The position numbers were made by a program, and so were the translations under genes. Positions 1 through 8,203 of a stretch of DNA of 39,427 nucleotides are shown piece by piece; within the stretch, counting starts at the first letter, position 1, and each line of letters begins with the position of its first letter. This DNA is from an uncultured Brevinema sp. GTDB lineage: Bacteria; Spirochaetota; Brevinematia; Brevinematales; Brevinemataceae. The DNA lies in assembly GCA_947038195.1 (NCBI GenBank), contig CAMQVI010000009.1, forward strand, positions 1-39,427, written 5' to 3'. The notes under the pieces are model-generated. The model made no database searches. It saw only the letters and a program-made list of their open reading frames with translations, and was not told the origin of the DNA.

Positions 1-190
1 TAAAAATACAAGATAGAAAATAAATAGATTATTTCTAATCTATAGGAGTAATAAGCATATATATTATAACTTGTAATATGATTATTGTCAAGGGGTAGTT
101 TATTAATGTAAAAATAGTTAAGGATAGACATCTTTTTAAACTATTACATTTTTAGAATATAAATGATATGATTATTATAGAGGAATCAAT

Positions 191-799
191 ATGATAATAT
201 TTCAAAACGTTCTAGAATGGTGTTTGAATAATACAGATATTTTAGCTCTTATTTTAACATCACTCACTACATGTTTGACAGGATTTTGGCTTTTTTGGAC
301 AATCAAATCTGTTAGAGAAACTTATAGACCTCAAATTTTTATTTACTTAAAAGCAGAAGGAAATAACTTGTATTTAATTAAAGAGAATATAGGTACTAGA
401 CCTGCCTTTAATATTAGTTTTAATTTCACTCCAGATCTTATTCTTCCTATAAAAGAGGGACTCCCTGATAAAAACAATGATGAGCAAGAAAAACACATAG
501 TACGATTGATACAATCATTTGCTCCGAAAACTAGTGTTAAAGAATGGGTAGGAACTTCTTTTATGCTTAAAAATCAGATAGAAAAAAACATACAAACAGG
601 AATATATGAAGTATGTATTACCTATTATGACAAAGCTACTAAAGGAAAAAGCTTTTATGATAAATACACTATAGATTTCATGAATTATGTATCATTTGCA
701 ATTGACCACTCTGAACTACATTTAATATCTGAAAATATAAAAAAACTAGACACATCTCTGAATAAAATAACTCAAGAGATAAAAAAAATAAATAAATAA
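191..799 (+). CDS. Membrane-anchored hypothetical protein, 202 aa
   Basis: I do not recognise this protein beyond its architecture. One hydrophobic segment lies at about residues 17-38 and is followed by a basic stretch, as in a single N-terminal anchor with the rest in the cytoplasm. The middle (about 50-165) looks beta-rich and contains ENIGTRPAFNI, resembling the 'N.G.gpA.NI' strand of small membrane-tethered bacterial domains. The C-terminus (about 172-202) is charged and probably coiled coil. The start has an AGAGG site about 7 nt upstream. The gene stands alone and ends at a strong hairpin shared with the convergent nitroreductase gene. Function unknown. Confidence 0.7.
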   Translation: MIIFQNVLEWCLNNTDILALILTSLTTCLTGFWLFWTIKSVRETYRPQIFIYLKAEGNNLYLIKENIGTRPAFNISFNFTPDLILPIKEGLPDKNNDEQEKHIVRLIQSFAPKTSVKEWVGTSFMLKNQIEKNIQTGIYEVCITYYDKATKGKSFYDKYTIDFMNYVSFAIDHSELHLISENIKKLDTSLNKITQEIKKINK

Positions 800-804
800 C
801 AATC

Positions 805-840
805 AAAAAACACCACCCTAATAATAAGGTGGTGTTTTTT
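805..840. terminator. Bidirectional intrinsic terminator
   Basis: A 13-bp stem (AAAAAACACCACC / GGTGGTGTTTTTT) has a 10-nt loop. A-tract and T-tract on the two sides allow it to work in both directions, between the convergent genes ending at 799 and 854. An almost identical hairpin sits at 1769-1804. Confidence 0.9.
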
Positions 841-853
841 ATTTTAATGATTA

Positions 854-1600
854 TTATATTTTAAAACCTTGTTTTTCATATAATGCTAATAGATGGGGAT
901 TATAATCTCTATTATAGAAGGAAGCAATAAAAGAAGTCCATTTAAAATCAGGGGCATTCATGGATTCTGATATTTCTTTATTATATTTATCAAGTAAGGT
1001 ATTTAAATCACTAACTTGATAATGGGCTTTATGGGCAAAGCTAGAGAGAGGAAGTCTTAACTTTGGAGCAGGTTTTATATTATCTAAAGGGTATCCTATA
1101 CATAGTCCTACCACAGGAAAGGTGTATTGGGGGAGTTTGAATTCCTTAATGATATCTTCCGCTGATCGTCGTATAGCCCCAATAGCAACAGTACCCAAGC
1201 CTAAAGCTTCAGCCGCCGCCGTGGCAGCGCCTAAACTAATTCCTACATCCACACTACCTATTAGCAATCCTTCCATTCCATGGTGGATGCCCATCGTGGA
1301 ACCTTCTTTTTTCAAGACAAGGTCTGTTTTATGAAAATCTATAAGGAATAAGAGAAAAACAGAGCAATCTTTAACATGTTGTTGAGGGAGACCAGAACTA
1401 GACATGGTATACTCTAACAATTTATCTTTTTGAGCCTCATCCTCGATTACTATTACCGAATATTGCTGTCCACTAATAGAAGTGGGGGACTGTTGAGCAG
1501 CTTTTAGAATAGTTTCTAAAGTCTCAGGGCTTAGTTTTTGGGTAGGGTCAAAAGAACGGACACTCCCTCTTTCAAGCATAGTCTGTAGTATATGATTCAT
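854..1600 (-). CDS. NfsA-like FMN-dependent NAD(P)H nitroreductase
   Basis: Nitroreductase-family flavoprotein of about 248 aa, the usual length for the NfsA/Frp branch. These cytoplasmic homodimers transfer two electrons from NAD(P)H through FMN to nitro, quinone or flavin substrates. Visible signatures are the N-terminal ERGSVRSFDP (FMN phosphate contact), the SPTSISGQQYSVIVIED segment, and the C-terminal GLGTVAIGAIR...PVVGLCIGYP block typical of the family. An upstream in-frame ATG at 1612 exists, but its second codon carries the GGAGAG that is correctly spaced for the ATG at 1600, so I prefer 1600. The gene is monocistronic with its own promoter (1669-1697). The natural substrate cannot be read from the sequence. 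Confidence 0.9.
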   Translation of the reverse strand: MNHILQTMLERGSVRSFDPTQKLSPETLETILKAAQQSPTSISGQQYSVIVIEDEAQKDKLLEYTMSSSGLPQQHVKDCSVFLLFLIDFHKTDLVLKKEGSTMGIHHGMEGLLIGSVDVGISLGAATAAAEALGLGTVAIGAIRRSAEDIIKEFKLPQYTFPVVGLCIGYPLDNIKPAPKLRLPLSSFAHKAHYQVSDLNTLLDKYNKEISESMNAPDFKWTSFIASFYNRDYNPHLLALYEKQGFKI

Positions 1601-1668
1601 GATACTCTCCATATTTTAACTACGAGCCCTTTTATCATAATGATATAAATAAGCTGAGTAGATAATTT

Positions 1669-1697
1669 ATTATAAAGCATTTATCTTCACGATACAA
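1669..1697 (-). promoter_or_regulatory. Promoter of the nitroreductase gene
   Basis: On the minus strand TTGTAT and TATAAT are separated by 17 bp, about 70 bp upstream of the start at 1600. Confidence 0.6.
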
Positions 1698-1768
1698 GGG
1701 AATAAATAAAGACCAGCATAACTAACTTTCTAATAATAAGTTAAAATTTTTCAAATTATATTCAAATC

Positions 1769-1804
1769 AAAAAACACCACCCCAATAATAAGGTGGTGTT
1801 TTTT
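1769..1804. terminator. Terminator of the transporter-GGT-chr unit (twin of 805-840)
   Basis: Same 13-bp stem as the hairpin at 805-840; the loops differ by one base (CCAATAATAA versus CTAATAATAA). It lies just past the 3' end of the minus-strand gene at 1827 and separates it from the nitroreductase promoter. Confidence 0.9.
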
Positions 1805-1826
1805 TAATTCTAATAATTGGGTGAAT

Positions 1827-2345
1827 TTATCTTATAAAGATAGCCCCAACAACGAGGGAGCTCATAATGAGCATAGCAGGATGTAATTTTAGAAAGTACA
1901 ATCCAAAAGCTGCAACGATAGCCACTATAAAAGCAGTATTGTTATTAAAAACTCCTCTCATATTGACACAAACATCTAGTATGAGAATAAATACTACTGG
2001 TTTAACTAGGGTAAGCATCCCTTTCATCCATGCCATATCTCTATATTTTTGATAAATAGTGAACATGAGTATCATTAAAAGAGCAGTAGGGATTACGGTA
2101 GCAATAAGCGCTAAAAAACTTCCTAGCCATCCCCCTGCTTTATACCCTACAAATGCAGCTAGTTTGGTAGCAATAGGCCCAGGTAAAGAATTACCAAAAG
2201 CGATAGCATCCATAAACTCAGCCTCTGTAAGCCATTTGTAATTTTCAACAGATTCTTCACGTATTACAGGAATAGCCGCAGGCCCTCCTCCAAAGGTAGT
2301 GAGTCCTGTTTTCAAAAAAGCGATAAAAATATCCCAATATTGCAT
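1827..2345 (-). CDS. Half-size chromate transporter (CHR family)
   Basis: Short CHR-family membrane protein of 172 aa with about five or six hydrophobic segments. Both family hallmarks are present once: FGGGPAAIPVI near residue 18 and a NSLPGPIATKLAAFVGY block near 52. Full-length ChrA has two such halves; short members usually act as pairs encoded side by side. Here no partner half is adjacent; downstream is only a terminator and the nitroreductase. An AGGAG lies 6 nt before the ATG. The gene follows the GGT-like gene by 18 nt and is surely cotranscribed. In Bacillus subtilis the ywrA/ywrB short CHR genes also sit beside the GGT-like ywrD, so the pairing is an old one. The physiological substrate may not be chromate. 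Confidence 0.88.
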   Translation of the reverse strand: MQYWDIFIAFLKTGLTTFGGGPAAIPVIREESVENYKWLTEAEFMDAIAFGNSLPGPIATKLAAFVGYKAGGWLGSFLALIATVIPTALLMILMFTIYQKYRDMAWMKGMLTLVKPVVFILILDVCVNMRGVFNNNTAFIVAIVAAFGLYFLKLHPAMLIMSSLVVGAIFIR

Positions 2346-2363
2346 TGTTGCTCCTAAATAGTA

Positions 2364-3974
2364 TTACCAAGAGGAAATATGTCCATCACAACGGGACTCT
2401 GTCCCAGCCATATAGACATTATTATCTTGTCTCCATATAATTTGACCTCTTCCCATGAAGAGAGAAGAATAATTCATTTTAATATCATGCCCTTTATCGG
2501 CTAAGATTTGGGCGATATTTTGAGGGAAGTGGGCTTCAACTTCTACAGTTTTCCCTCCTATCCATTGCCAACGAGGAGCGTCTAAAGCTTCTTGAGGATT
2601 ATGTCCGTAAAGGATGCTATTGACGATTACTTGTAGGTGGGCTTGAGGTTGCATGAAGCCTCCCATGATTCCAAAAGGTCCCACAGGTTTTTGCCCTTTC
2701 GTTAAAAATCCAGGAATAATAGTATGGTAGGGTCTTTTAAAAGGAGCTACTACATTCGCAAGAGTGGGGTCTAGGCTAAAGTTATTACCTCTATTATGGA
2801 GAGCAATCCCCGTTTCTGGAATGACGATACCAGACCCAAATCCCATATAGTTACTTTGTATGTAGGATACCATATTCCCTTCAGCATCAGCCGTTGCAAG
2901 GTATACAGTCCCTCCAGAAGAAGGATCGCCCACCTTGGGGTCAATAGCTGAATCATTAATAAGAGAACGACGTTGTTCTGCATATTTTTCAGATAATAAT
3001 TCTTCGACACTTGTTTTCATTTCTTTAGCTTCTGCTACGTAGTGTTGAGTATCAACGAAAGATAATTTCAATGCCTCTATCATTTTATGGTAAGTTTGGG
3101 GATCTTCTTTATCTTTAAGATCCATTCCTTTTAGAATATTCAAAGCCATCAAAGCTGTAATACCATGCCCATTAGGAGGGATTTCGTGGACTTGATAACC
3201 ATTAAAATCTACAGAAATAGGCTCCACCCACTCAGGGGCAAATTTTTCTAAATCGCTTTTTCTAAGGTGTCCATTATATTTTTCAGAGTAAGCCGATATT
3301 TTATCTGCCAATGCTCCTCTATAAAAACTTTCTGCCATCGTATCTGCAATCTCTTCTAAGGTAGAGGCTGTATATTCACTTTTCCATAAATCTCCAGCCT
3401 TAGGGCAAGTGTCATTAGGGCAAAAATGATCAAACCAAGTTTGGTATTGAGCTTCTTTGAGATTTTCTTTATAAAGATTATAGGCTCTTTTCCACCCTCT
3501 AGCTACATTTGGACTAAGGGCAAAACCATTTCTCGCATGGTAGATAGCTGGTTCTAAGCATTCTCTTAAAGATAGTTTTCCAAACTTCCTACTTAATTCT
3601 GCCCAAGCTGCAGGAATACCGGGAACGGTAACAGCATCAAAGCCATAAACAGGAATTTTGTCTAAATTCTTATTTTTATAATATTCATAAGTCATTTTTT
3701 CAGGGGCAAACCCACTAGAATTCAATCCATGTAATTTACCTCCTGCCCAAACGAGGGCAAAAGCATCGCCTCCTAGTCCATTACCCGTAGGCTCAACAAC
3801 AGATAGGGTGGCAGCCGTCGCAATAGCAGCATCTATGGCATTTCCCCCTTTCTTAATAATATCAAGTCCAGCCTGAGATGCTAGAGGGGTAGAAGTAGCC
3901 ACGATATTTTTACCATAAACAACATTTCTTATGGAAGGGTAGCGATGAGAAAGGGCATCCATTTTATTTAACAT
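2364..3974 (-). CDS. ywrD: Gamma-glutamyltransferase-like Ntn hydrolase, YwrD type
   Basis: Gamma-glutamyltranspeptidase-family protein of 536 aa. GGTs cleave themselves to expose a catalytic threonine and then hydrolyse or transfer gamma-glutamyl groups. The N-terminal part has KGGNAIDAAIATAATLSVVEP (about 42-62). The candidate nucleophile is Thr356 in SSGGTVYLATAD, followed by the GFGSGI segment and the IMGGFMQPQ oxyanion glycine pair (about 437). No signal peptide is visible, unlike secreted GGT, so this is the cytoplasmic YwrD-like branch, for which biochemical proof is thin. The start has AGAGGAG 7 nt upstream. It lies 13 nt after the transporter gene and 18 nt before the half-size chr gene, so the three form one operon. 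Substrates could be glutathione breakdown products or other gamma-glutamyl peptides; this is inference. Confidence 0.88.
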   Translation of the reverse strand: MLNKMDALSHRYPSIRNVVYGKNIVATSTPLASQAGLDIIKKGGNAIDAAIATAATLSVVEPTGNGLGGDAFALVWAGGKLHGLNSSGFAPEKMTYEYYKNKNLDKIPVYGFDAVTVPGIPAAWAELSRKFGKLSLRECLEPAIYHARNGFALSPNVARGWKRAYNLYKENLKEAQYQTWFDHFCPNDTCPKAGDLWKSEYTASTLEEIADTMAESFYRGALADKISAYSEKYNGHLRKSDLEKFAPEWVEPISVDFNGYQVHEIPPNGHGITALMALNILKGMDLKDKEDPQTYHKMIEALKLSFVDTQHYVAEAKEMKTSVEELLSEKYAEQRRSLINDSAIDPKVGDPSSGGTVYLATADAEGNMVSYIQSNYMGFGSGIVIPETGIALHNRGNNFSLDPTLANVVAPFKRPYHTIIPGFLTKGQKPVGPFGIMGGFMQPQAHLQVIVNSILYGHNPQEALDAPRWQWIGGKTVEVEAHFPQNIAQILADKGHDIKMNYSSLFMGRGQIIWRQDNNVYMAGTESRCDGHISSW

Positions 3975-3987
3975 TTATAAACTCCTC

Positions 3988-5166
3988 TTATAAATAATTG
4001 ACCATAATACCAGCAATTACGATGGATAAGGTGGTGACAGATGCCATACCAGAAACCACATAAGCTGGTCCTAGTTTAGCCATGATTACTTTGTATTCAT
4101 CTTCATTTTCGGAAACAGCTGTTGCAATTTCGTTGGCGACAAGGTAAGTAGCTGGAAATCCCATTAATTGAGCCATAGCAATCCCAAAAGCAAGATTACG
4201 ACTACCTACTAATTTCCATGTAGGTAATAGGTAGATAAGGACATAAACGCCTAACAATACAGCTGCGAATGTGATGGCTAATGTACCACCCATACCTAGG
4301 AGGTCAACAAATTCTATTTTAGCAAGTGATGGTATAATAGCTGCAAAAACAGTCATCGTGATAAATCCAGACGATTTCCCATGTTCAAGAATATTAGTAG
4401 GCACTAAACCTAATCCACCAGCTATAACGCCTAGAATAAGGGCTAAAATACTATTATGCAATCCTGTGACAGATTGAAGGAATACGGCGATATAAGCCCC
4501 AAAAGCAGCAATACCAAAACACATAAAAGGAGTATAGTAGGTTTTATGCTTGGTAAAAAATGTTTCTACAGCATTTTTTTCTTCTTCTTCTTTATTGGCT
4601 TTTTCTAACAATCCTTGAGAATTTCCTTTACGAAACTCATCTACAATAAGATGAGCTTCTTTTAGTCCAAAATAAGAAGCAGGTACGGTACCCACGAATT
4701 TTTGAACAGCATAAAAAAGAGCACCAGCGGCTGCGGCTGTTTCCAAACCTTTATCCATAGCTGCAGTAGTCATGATATTTGTAGCGATAATACCACCATT
4801 AATAATAGGAATTGCGACAATAGCGACATCTTTTCCAATGATAGGAATTACGGCTAAAACAACGACAACGACCACAAGCATAGATATCAAAGACATCAAA
4901 ACAGTACGCCATTCATTAGCTAATTGTTTAACATTAATCATAGTTCCCATGCTAAATACTAAAATAGGGCTTCCCCAACGGGCAATCTCAGAGAGCCCAG
5001 CCTTTTTAATTATGTCTACAGGCACAAGTCCTGTCATAAAAAGAATCAACATCGTAATAAGAGCGACAAAAACAGAAGACAATCGGGCTTTTGTAATAAC
5101 CCCACAAAAATCTCCTAACGCAAACACTCCTACAACGATGAGAAGCATAGATACCATTTCTAACAT
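3988..5166 (-). CDS. Polytopic membrane transporter, possibly GltS-like fold
   Basis: Integral membrane protein of about 392 aa with roughly ten or eleven hydrophobic segments and one charged central loop (KANKEEEEKNAVETFF). The family is not certain. The two-half layout, the conserved glycine-rich segments and the C-terminal block with FGIAMAQLMGFPAT and MAKLGPAYVV recall sodium/glutamate symporters of the ESS (GltS) type, but I cannot prove homology by eye. A longer reading frame starts at 5280, but the ATG at 5166 has GGGGG 6 nt upstream and starts directly before the first membrane segment, so it is preferred. First gene of the operon with the GGT-like and chr genes; import or export of a glutamate-like or gamma-glutamyl compound would fit the context (inference). 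Confidence 0.7.
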   Translation of the reverse strand: MLEMVSMLLIVVGVFALGDFCGVITKARLSSVFVALITMLILFMTGLVPVDIIKKAGLSEIARWGSPILVFSMGTMINVKQLANEWRTVLMSLISMLVVVVVVLAVIPIIGKDVAIVAIPIINGGIIATNIMTTAAMDKGLETAAAAGALFYAVQKFVGTVPASYFGLKEAHLIVDEFRKGNSQGLLEKANKEEEEKNAVETFFTKHKTYYTPFMCFGIAAFGAYIAVFLQSVTGLHNSILALILGVIAGGLGLVPTNILEHGKSSGFITMTVFAAIIPSLAKIEFVDLLGMGGTLAITFAAVLLGVYVLIYLLPTWKLVGSRNLAFGIAMAQLMGFPATYLVANEIATAVSENEDEYKVIMAKLGPAYVVSGMASVTTLSIVIAGIMVNYL

Positions 5167-5183
5167 ATTTTCCCCCTGAAAAC

Positions 5184-5205
5184 GCTCACTTTTTAAAAAG
5201 TGAGC
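5184..5205. promoter_or_regulatory. Perfect 22-bp palindrome in the operon leader
   Basis: Arms GCTCACTTTTT and AAAAAGTGAGC are perfectly complementary with no loop spacer. It sits about 20 bp downstream of the minus-strand -10 element and about 12 bp before the GGGGG ribosome site of the transporter gene. It could be a repressor operator placed after the promoter or an RNA hairpin that affects translation. No T-tract follows in the direction of transcription, so a terminator is less likely. Confidence 0.6.
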
Positions 5206-5227
5206 TATTTTTAACCAATATTTTGAT

Positions 5228-5256
5228 ATTATATTATATATTTGTTTAAAAGTCAA
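5228..5256 (-). promoter_or_regulatory. Promoter of the transporter-GGT-chr operon
   Basis: Minus-strand TTGACT, 17 bp, TATAAT. Transcription would start near 5221, upstream of the palindrome at 5184-5205. Confidence 0.7.
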
Positions 5257-5265
5257 TAGAAATGG

Positions 5266-5294
5266 TTGATTTTTAAACAAGGGTGATGTATAAT
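5266..5294 (+). promoter_or_regulatory. Promoter of the peptide-binding lipoprotein gene
   Basis: Plus-strand TTGATT, 17 bp, TATAAT, back to back with the minus-strand promoter at 5228-5256; the -35 boxes are only 9 bp apart, so the two divergent units may be co-regulated. Confidence 0.7.
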
Positions 5295-5353
5295 GTTCAA
5301 ATATAATATAAATGGTTAAAAGTGATGAATATCATTTTTAAGAGGAGAAAAAA

Positions 5354-6841
5354 ATGAACCAAATTTTGTTATTGCTCTTATGTTTTTTTGTTTCTTGTAG
5401 TTCAGAAGAGACATTTGATAAGAGTCAGGTAATAGTAGCTTTAAGTGCATCACCTATAACTAAGGATGCTCATAAGGTTACAGATAATATTTCACGCTCT
5501 GTGGGCGTACATCTTTACGATGGTCTTGTTATGATACAGACTAATGGCACTTATGGTCCTGGGCTGGCTACATCTTGGGAATACATTGACCCTAAAAAAT
5601 TACAAATGAATCTAAGAACCAATGTGCTTTTCCATAATGGAGAGCTTATGACAGCGGATGATGTAGTTGCATCTTTAGATAGAGTACGTACTACCCCAGA
5701 ATCCCAAAATCTTTATGCTAAAATTGATAATATCACTAAAATAGATGATTATACGATTGTTATTAATTTAACAGACCCTTTCCCTTCTATGATAGGTTAT
5801 TTATCTCACCCTAAAGCTGCTATTTATCCTAAAAGTCAAATAGATAAAATAGGAATGGATACGGTAGAAAACCCTATTGGAACAGGTCCTTATAGTAATG
5901 AGGAATGGATACACGGAGATAGGATCACTTTAAAAGCGAACCCTAATTATTGGGGAGGGGCTCCTGCTATAGAGACTTTGGTTTTCAAAGTAGTACTAGA
6001 CGGTAATGTAAGGGCTATTTCTTTAGAAACAGGCGATGTACAAGCTGTTATGGATATAGATGCTACACATTTAGATTCTCTTAAAGATCAAGATGATATA
6101 GAATTAATTAAGTTTGACTATGTGGGGATAGATTATTTGGGCTTCAATATGCAGTCCCCAGCTTTAGCTAATAAAAAGCTAAGGGAAGCTATTGTAATGG
6201 CAATAGATAAGCAGGCTATTATTGACGTAGTACTATTTGGGCTAGGAAAACCTGTAGAGGCATTATTTGATCATAGAATGTTTGGGGCTTTGACAGAGCC
6301 AGATCCTATGAGCTATAACCCTGAAATGGCTAAAAAAATCATTGAAGAAGAGGGGTTGACGGGCACTAAGCTAACTATTCTTGCTAATGAAGGAACGAGA
6401 AGTAAGACGGCTGAAATCATCCAATCTTACCTCAAGGAAGTAGGGATAGAAATAGAAATTAAAATTTTAGAATGGGGGACTTATTTAGACACACTGAGAC
6501 AAGGCAAGCATCAATTATTTTTATTAGGGTGGTCTAACTCTGCTTTTGATCCCGATTCTAGTTTACATACTATTTTTCACACAGAAAGTATAGGTAGTGG
6601 TTATAATAAAAATTTCTACTCCAATCCCGAAGTGGATAAGCTGATTAATTTGGCTGCTGTGGAACTCAATGAAAAAAAGAGAGCTACCTACTATGAAGAC
6701 GCTCAACGTCTTATCAGAAATGATAGACCTAGTGTTTTTCTCTTTGCTCGTTTATATATCTTAGGCTTTAAAAAAGGTCTCAAAGGAGTGGAGATTATTC
6801 CTACAGGGGATCACAGACTACATAGATTGTATTACGAATAA
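5354..6841 (+). CDS. ABC-type peptide/opine-binding lipoprotein (SBP family 5)
   Basis: Extracytoplasmic solute-binding protein of 495 aa, the normal size for OppA/DppA/GsiB relatives. These proteins capture di- or oligopeptides, glutathione or nickel complexes and deliver them to an ABC permease. The first 14 residues are a short hydrophobic signal ending in V-S-C, so Cys15 is the likely lipidated residue. Family landmarks are the early SxxxxVGVHLYDGLV segment, LRTNVLFHNGELMTADDVVASLDRV (SBP_bac_5 signature), IGTGPY, and LILxxxN-P-N-Y-W-type LKANPNYWGG. AGGAG precedes the start. No permease or ATPase gene lies nearby, so it must share a transporter encoded elsewhere. Divergent from the GGT-like operon, which suggests a peptide or gamma-glutamyl ligand (inference). 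Confidence 0.9.
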   Translation: MNQILLLLLCFFVSCSSEETFDKSQVIVALSASPITKDAHKVTDNISRSVGVHLYDGLVMIQTNGTYGPGLATSWEYIDPKKLQMNLRTNVLFHNGELMTADDVVASLDRVRTTPESQNLYAKIDNITKIDDYTIVINLTDPFPSMIGYLSHPKAAIYPKSQIDKIGMDTVENPIGTGPYSNEEWIHGDRITLKANPNYWGGAPAIETLVFKVVLDGNVRAISLETGDVQAVMDIDATHLDSLKDQDDIELIKFDYVGIDYLGFNMQSPALANKKLREAIVMAIDKQAIIDVVLFGLGKPVEALFDHRMFGALTEPDPMSYNPEMAKKIIEEEGLTGTKLTILANEGTRSKTAEIIQSYLKEVGIEIEIKILEWGTYLDTLRQGKHQLFLLGWSNSAFDPDSSLHTIFHTESIGSGYNKNFYSNPEVDKLINLAAVELNEKKRATYYEDAQRLIRNDRPSVFLFARLYILGFKKGLKGVEIIPTGDHRLHRLYYE

Positions 6842-6857
6842 AAGTTTATTATTAACT

Positions 6858-6893
6858 AAAAAAGCAGGTATCTATAAGGGTACCTGCTTTTTT
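6858..6893 (+). terminator. Intrinsic terminator
   Basis: 13-bp stem AAAAAAGCAGGTA / TACCTGCTTTTTT with a 10-nt loop, 17 nt after the stop codon of the binding-protein gene. Confidence 0.9.
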
Positions 6894-6926
6894 AGTGATT
6901 ATAAATTTTTATTATTTTATTAGATA

Positions 6927-6954
6927 TTGATTATTATAACTATTCTGTTATAAT
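6927..6954 (+). promoter_or_regulatory. Promoter of the AllD-like dehydrogenase gene
   Basis: TTGATT, 16 bp, TATAAT, about 85 bp before the start codon at 7040. Confidence 0.55.
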
Positions 6955-7039
6955 ATAAAATACTTTTTTATTCTACAAGAGATATCATAAAATCAAAAGT
7001 TACAGAATATAAATTAAATGCTTATAAAGGGAGTTTCAA

Positions 7040-8044
7040 ATGGCAGATAGTACCATGAAATATGATGAGCTGGTTCAAAAAACTTCTAAAAAACTTACAG
7101 AAGTGGGTTTATCTAAAGAGGAGTCTGATATTGTTGCAGATGTTTTAGCTCATGGAGATGCTCGTGGCATTCGTTCTCACGGAACAATACGTCTTGAGCA
7201 TTATTTAAATAGAATCAAGAAAGGCGGTATAAACCTTAAATCTCCCTACGAATTCAAATTAACAAGTAAATCCTGTGCCATCATGGATGTAGATAGTGGT
7301 ATGGGACATGTCGGTATGTATAAAGCGACCAGAGAAGCTCTCAAATATGTTAAAGAAACGGGTATCTTTGCTCTATCAGTGCAGAATGCTAGCCATTGTG
7401 GTGCCTTATCTTACTATATAGAGATGGCTCTAAAAGAAGGAAAGATTGCTATGATTTTTGTAAATACAGATAAATTAGTTGTTCCTTTCGGAGGACAAAA
7501 GCCTTACTTCGGCACCAATCCCATAGCCTGTGGATTTCCTGGAAATAAACATAGGATTCTCGTTGACCTAGCTACTAGTGAAGTAGCTCTAGGTAAAGTA
7601 TTAGCAGCGAGAGAAGGGGGATATGATATTCCCAACACTTGGGGAGTAGACGAGAAAGGTGTGGCTACGACTGATCCTTTCAAAGTAGTAGCTGTTACTC
7701 CAATGGGAGGACACAAAGGCACAGCTTTGGCTACGATGGTGGAAGGATTTACGGGATTTTTCACAGGAGCTTTTGGTCCTCATATTGTTCCCATGTATGG
7801 TGATTTAGATAAATATCGTAATGCAGGTGGATTTTTATTTCTTATGGACCCTGATGCCTTTGGATCTGAATATACTTATAAGCAAAGCACAGATAAATTA
7901 TACGAAGAAATTAAAAATGCCCCTCCAGCCCCTGGGGGAGAACCTCTTGTCGTGGCAGGAGAACCAGAAGATATTTGTTATCAAAATAGTCTCAAAAACG
8001 GTGTTGTCATTTATGATTCTGTTCGTCAGCTTTTAGAACAATAG
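7040..8044 (+). CDS. NAD(P)-dependent Ldh2/AllD-type dehydrogenase (ureidoglycolate dehydrogenase-like)
   Basis: Malate/L-lactate dehydrogenase 2 family, 334 aa. These enzymes oxidise 2-hydroxy acids or reduce 2-oxo acids with NAD(P), through a catalytic His in the RSHG motif (His47 here) and a second conserved His in NASHCGALSYY (His119). The segment VVPFGGQKPYFGTNPIACGFP binds the cofactor. By eye the closest match I remember is AllD, ureidoglycolate dehydrogenase of anaerobic allantoin use (shared DARGIRSHG, WGVDEKGVATTDPF and APPAPGGE blocks). No other allantoin gene lies nearby, so sulfolactate, malate or diketogulonate remain possible substrates. AGGGAG lies 6 nt before the ATG. Single-gene unit with its own promoter. 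Confidence 0.82.
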   Translation: MADSTMKYDELVQKTSKKLTEVGLSKEESDIVADVLAHGDARGIRSHGTIRLEHYLNRIKKGGINLKSPYEFKLTSKSCAIMDVDSGMGHVGMYKATREALKYVKETGIFALSVQNASHCGALSYYIEMALKEGKIAMIFVNTDKLVVPFGGQKPYFGTNPIACGFPGNKHRILVDLATSEVALGKVLAAREGGYDIPNTWGVDEKGVATTDPFKVVAVTPMGGHKGTALATMVEGFTGFFTGAFGPHIVPMYGDLDKYRNAGGFLFLMDPDAFGSEYTYKQSTDKLYEEIKNAPPAPGGEPLVVAGEPEDICYQNSLKNGVVIYDSVRQLLEQ

Positions 8045-8122
8045 ATTCTTCACTATTAAAGACGCTGAGAAAATTATTATAATATCACAGAAACAAACTA
8101 CTAATGAAAAAGTAATGGAGTG

Positions 8123-8148
8123 CAATAGTAGTTAAATTACTACTATTG
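8123..8148. terminator. AT-rich hairpin after the dehydrogenase gene
   Basis: 10-bp inverted repeat CAATAGTAGT / ACTACTATTG with a 6-nt spacer. It is followed only by TGTTTTGTGG, so it is a weak terminator at best, or a regulatory palindrome ahead of the promoter at 8204. Confidence 0.35.
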
Positions 8149-8203
8149 TGTTTTGTGGAGTAAAGAAGCGTATTGGCTCTGATATGATTTCTTTTCAGAT
8201 TTC

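Noticed and set aside
1-190. Remnant gene or promoter at the left edge
   Set aside because: Only AT-rich DNA with stops in all frames and no clear -35/-10 pair; nothing beyond the ribosome site of the first gene could be supported.
4772-5179. 135-codon plus-strand open frame opposite the transporter gene
   Set aside because: It is a shadow of the hydrophobic minus-strand gene and has no start signals.
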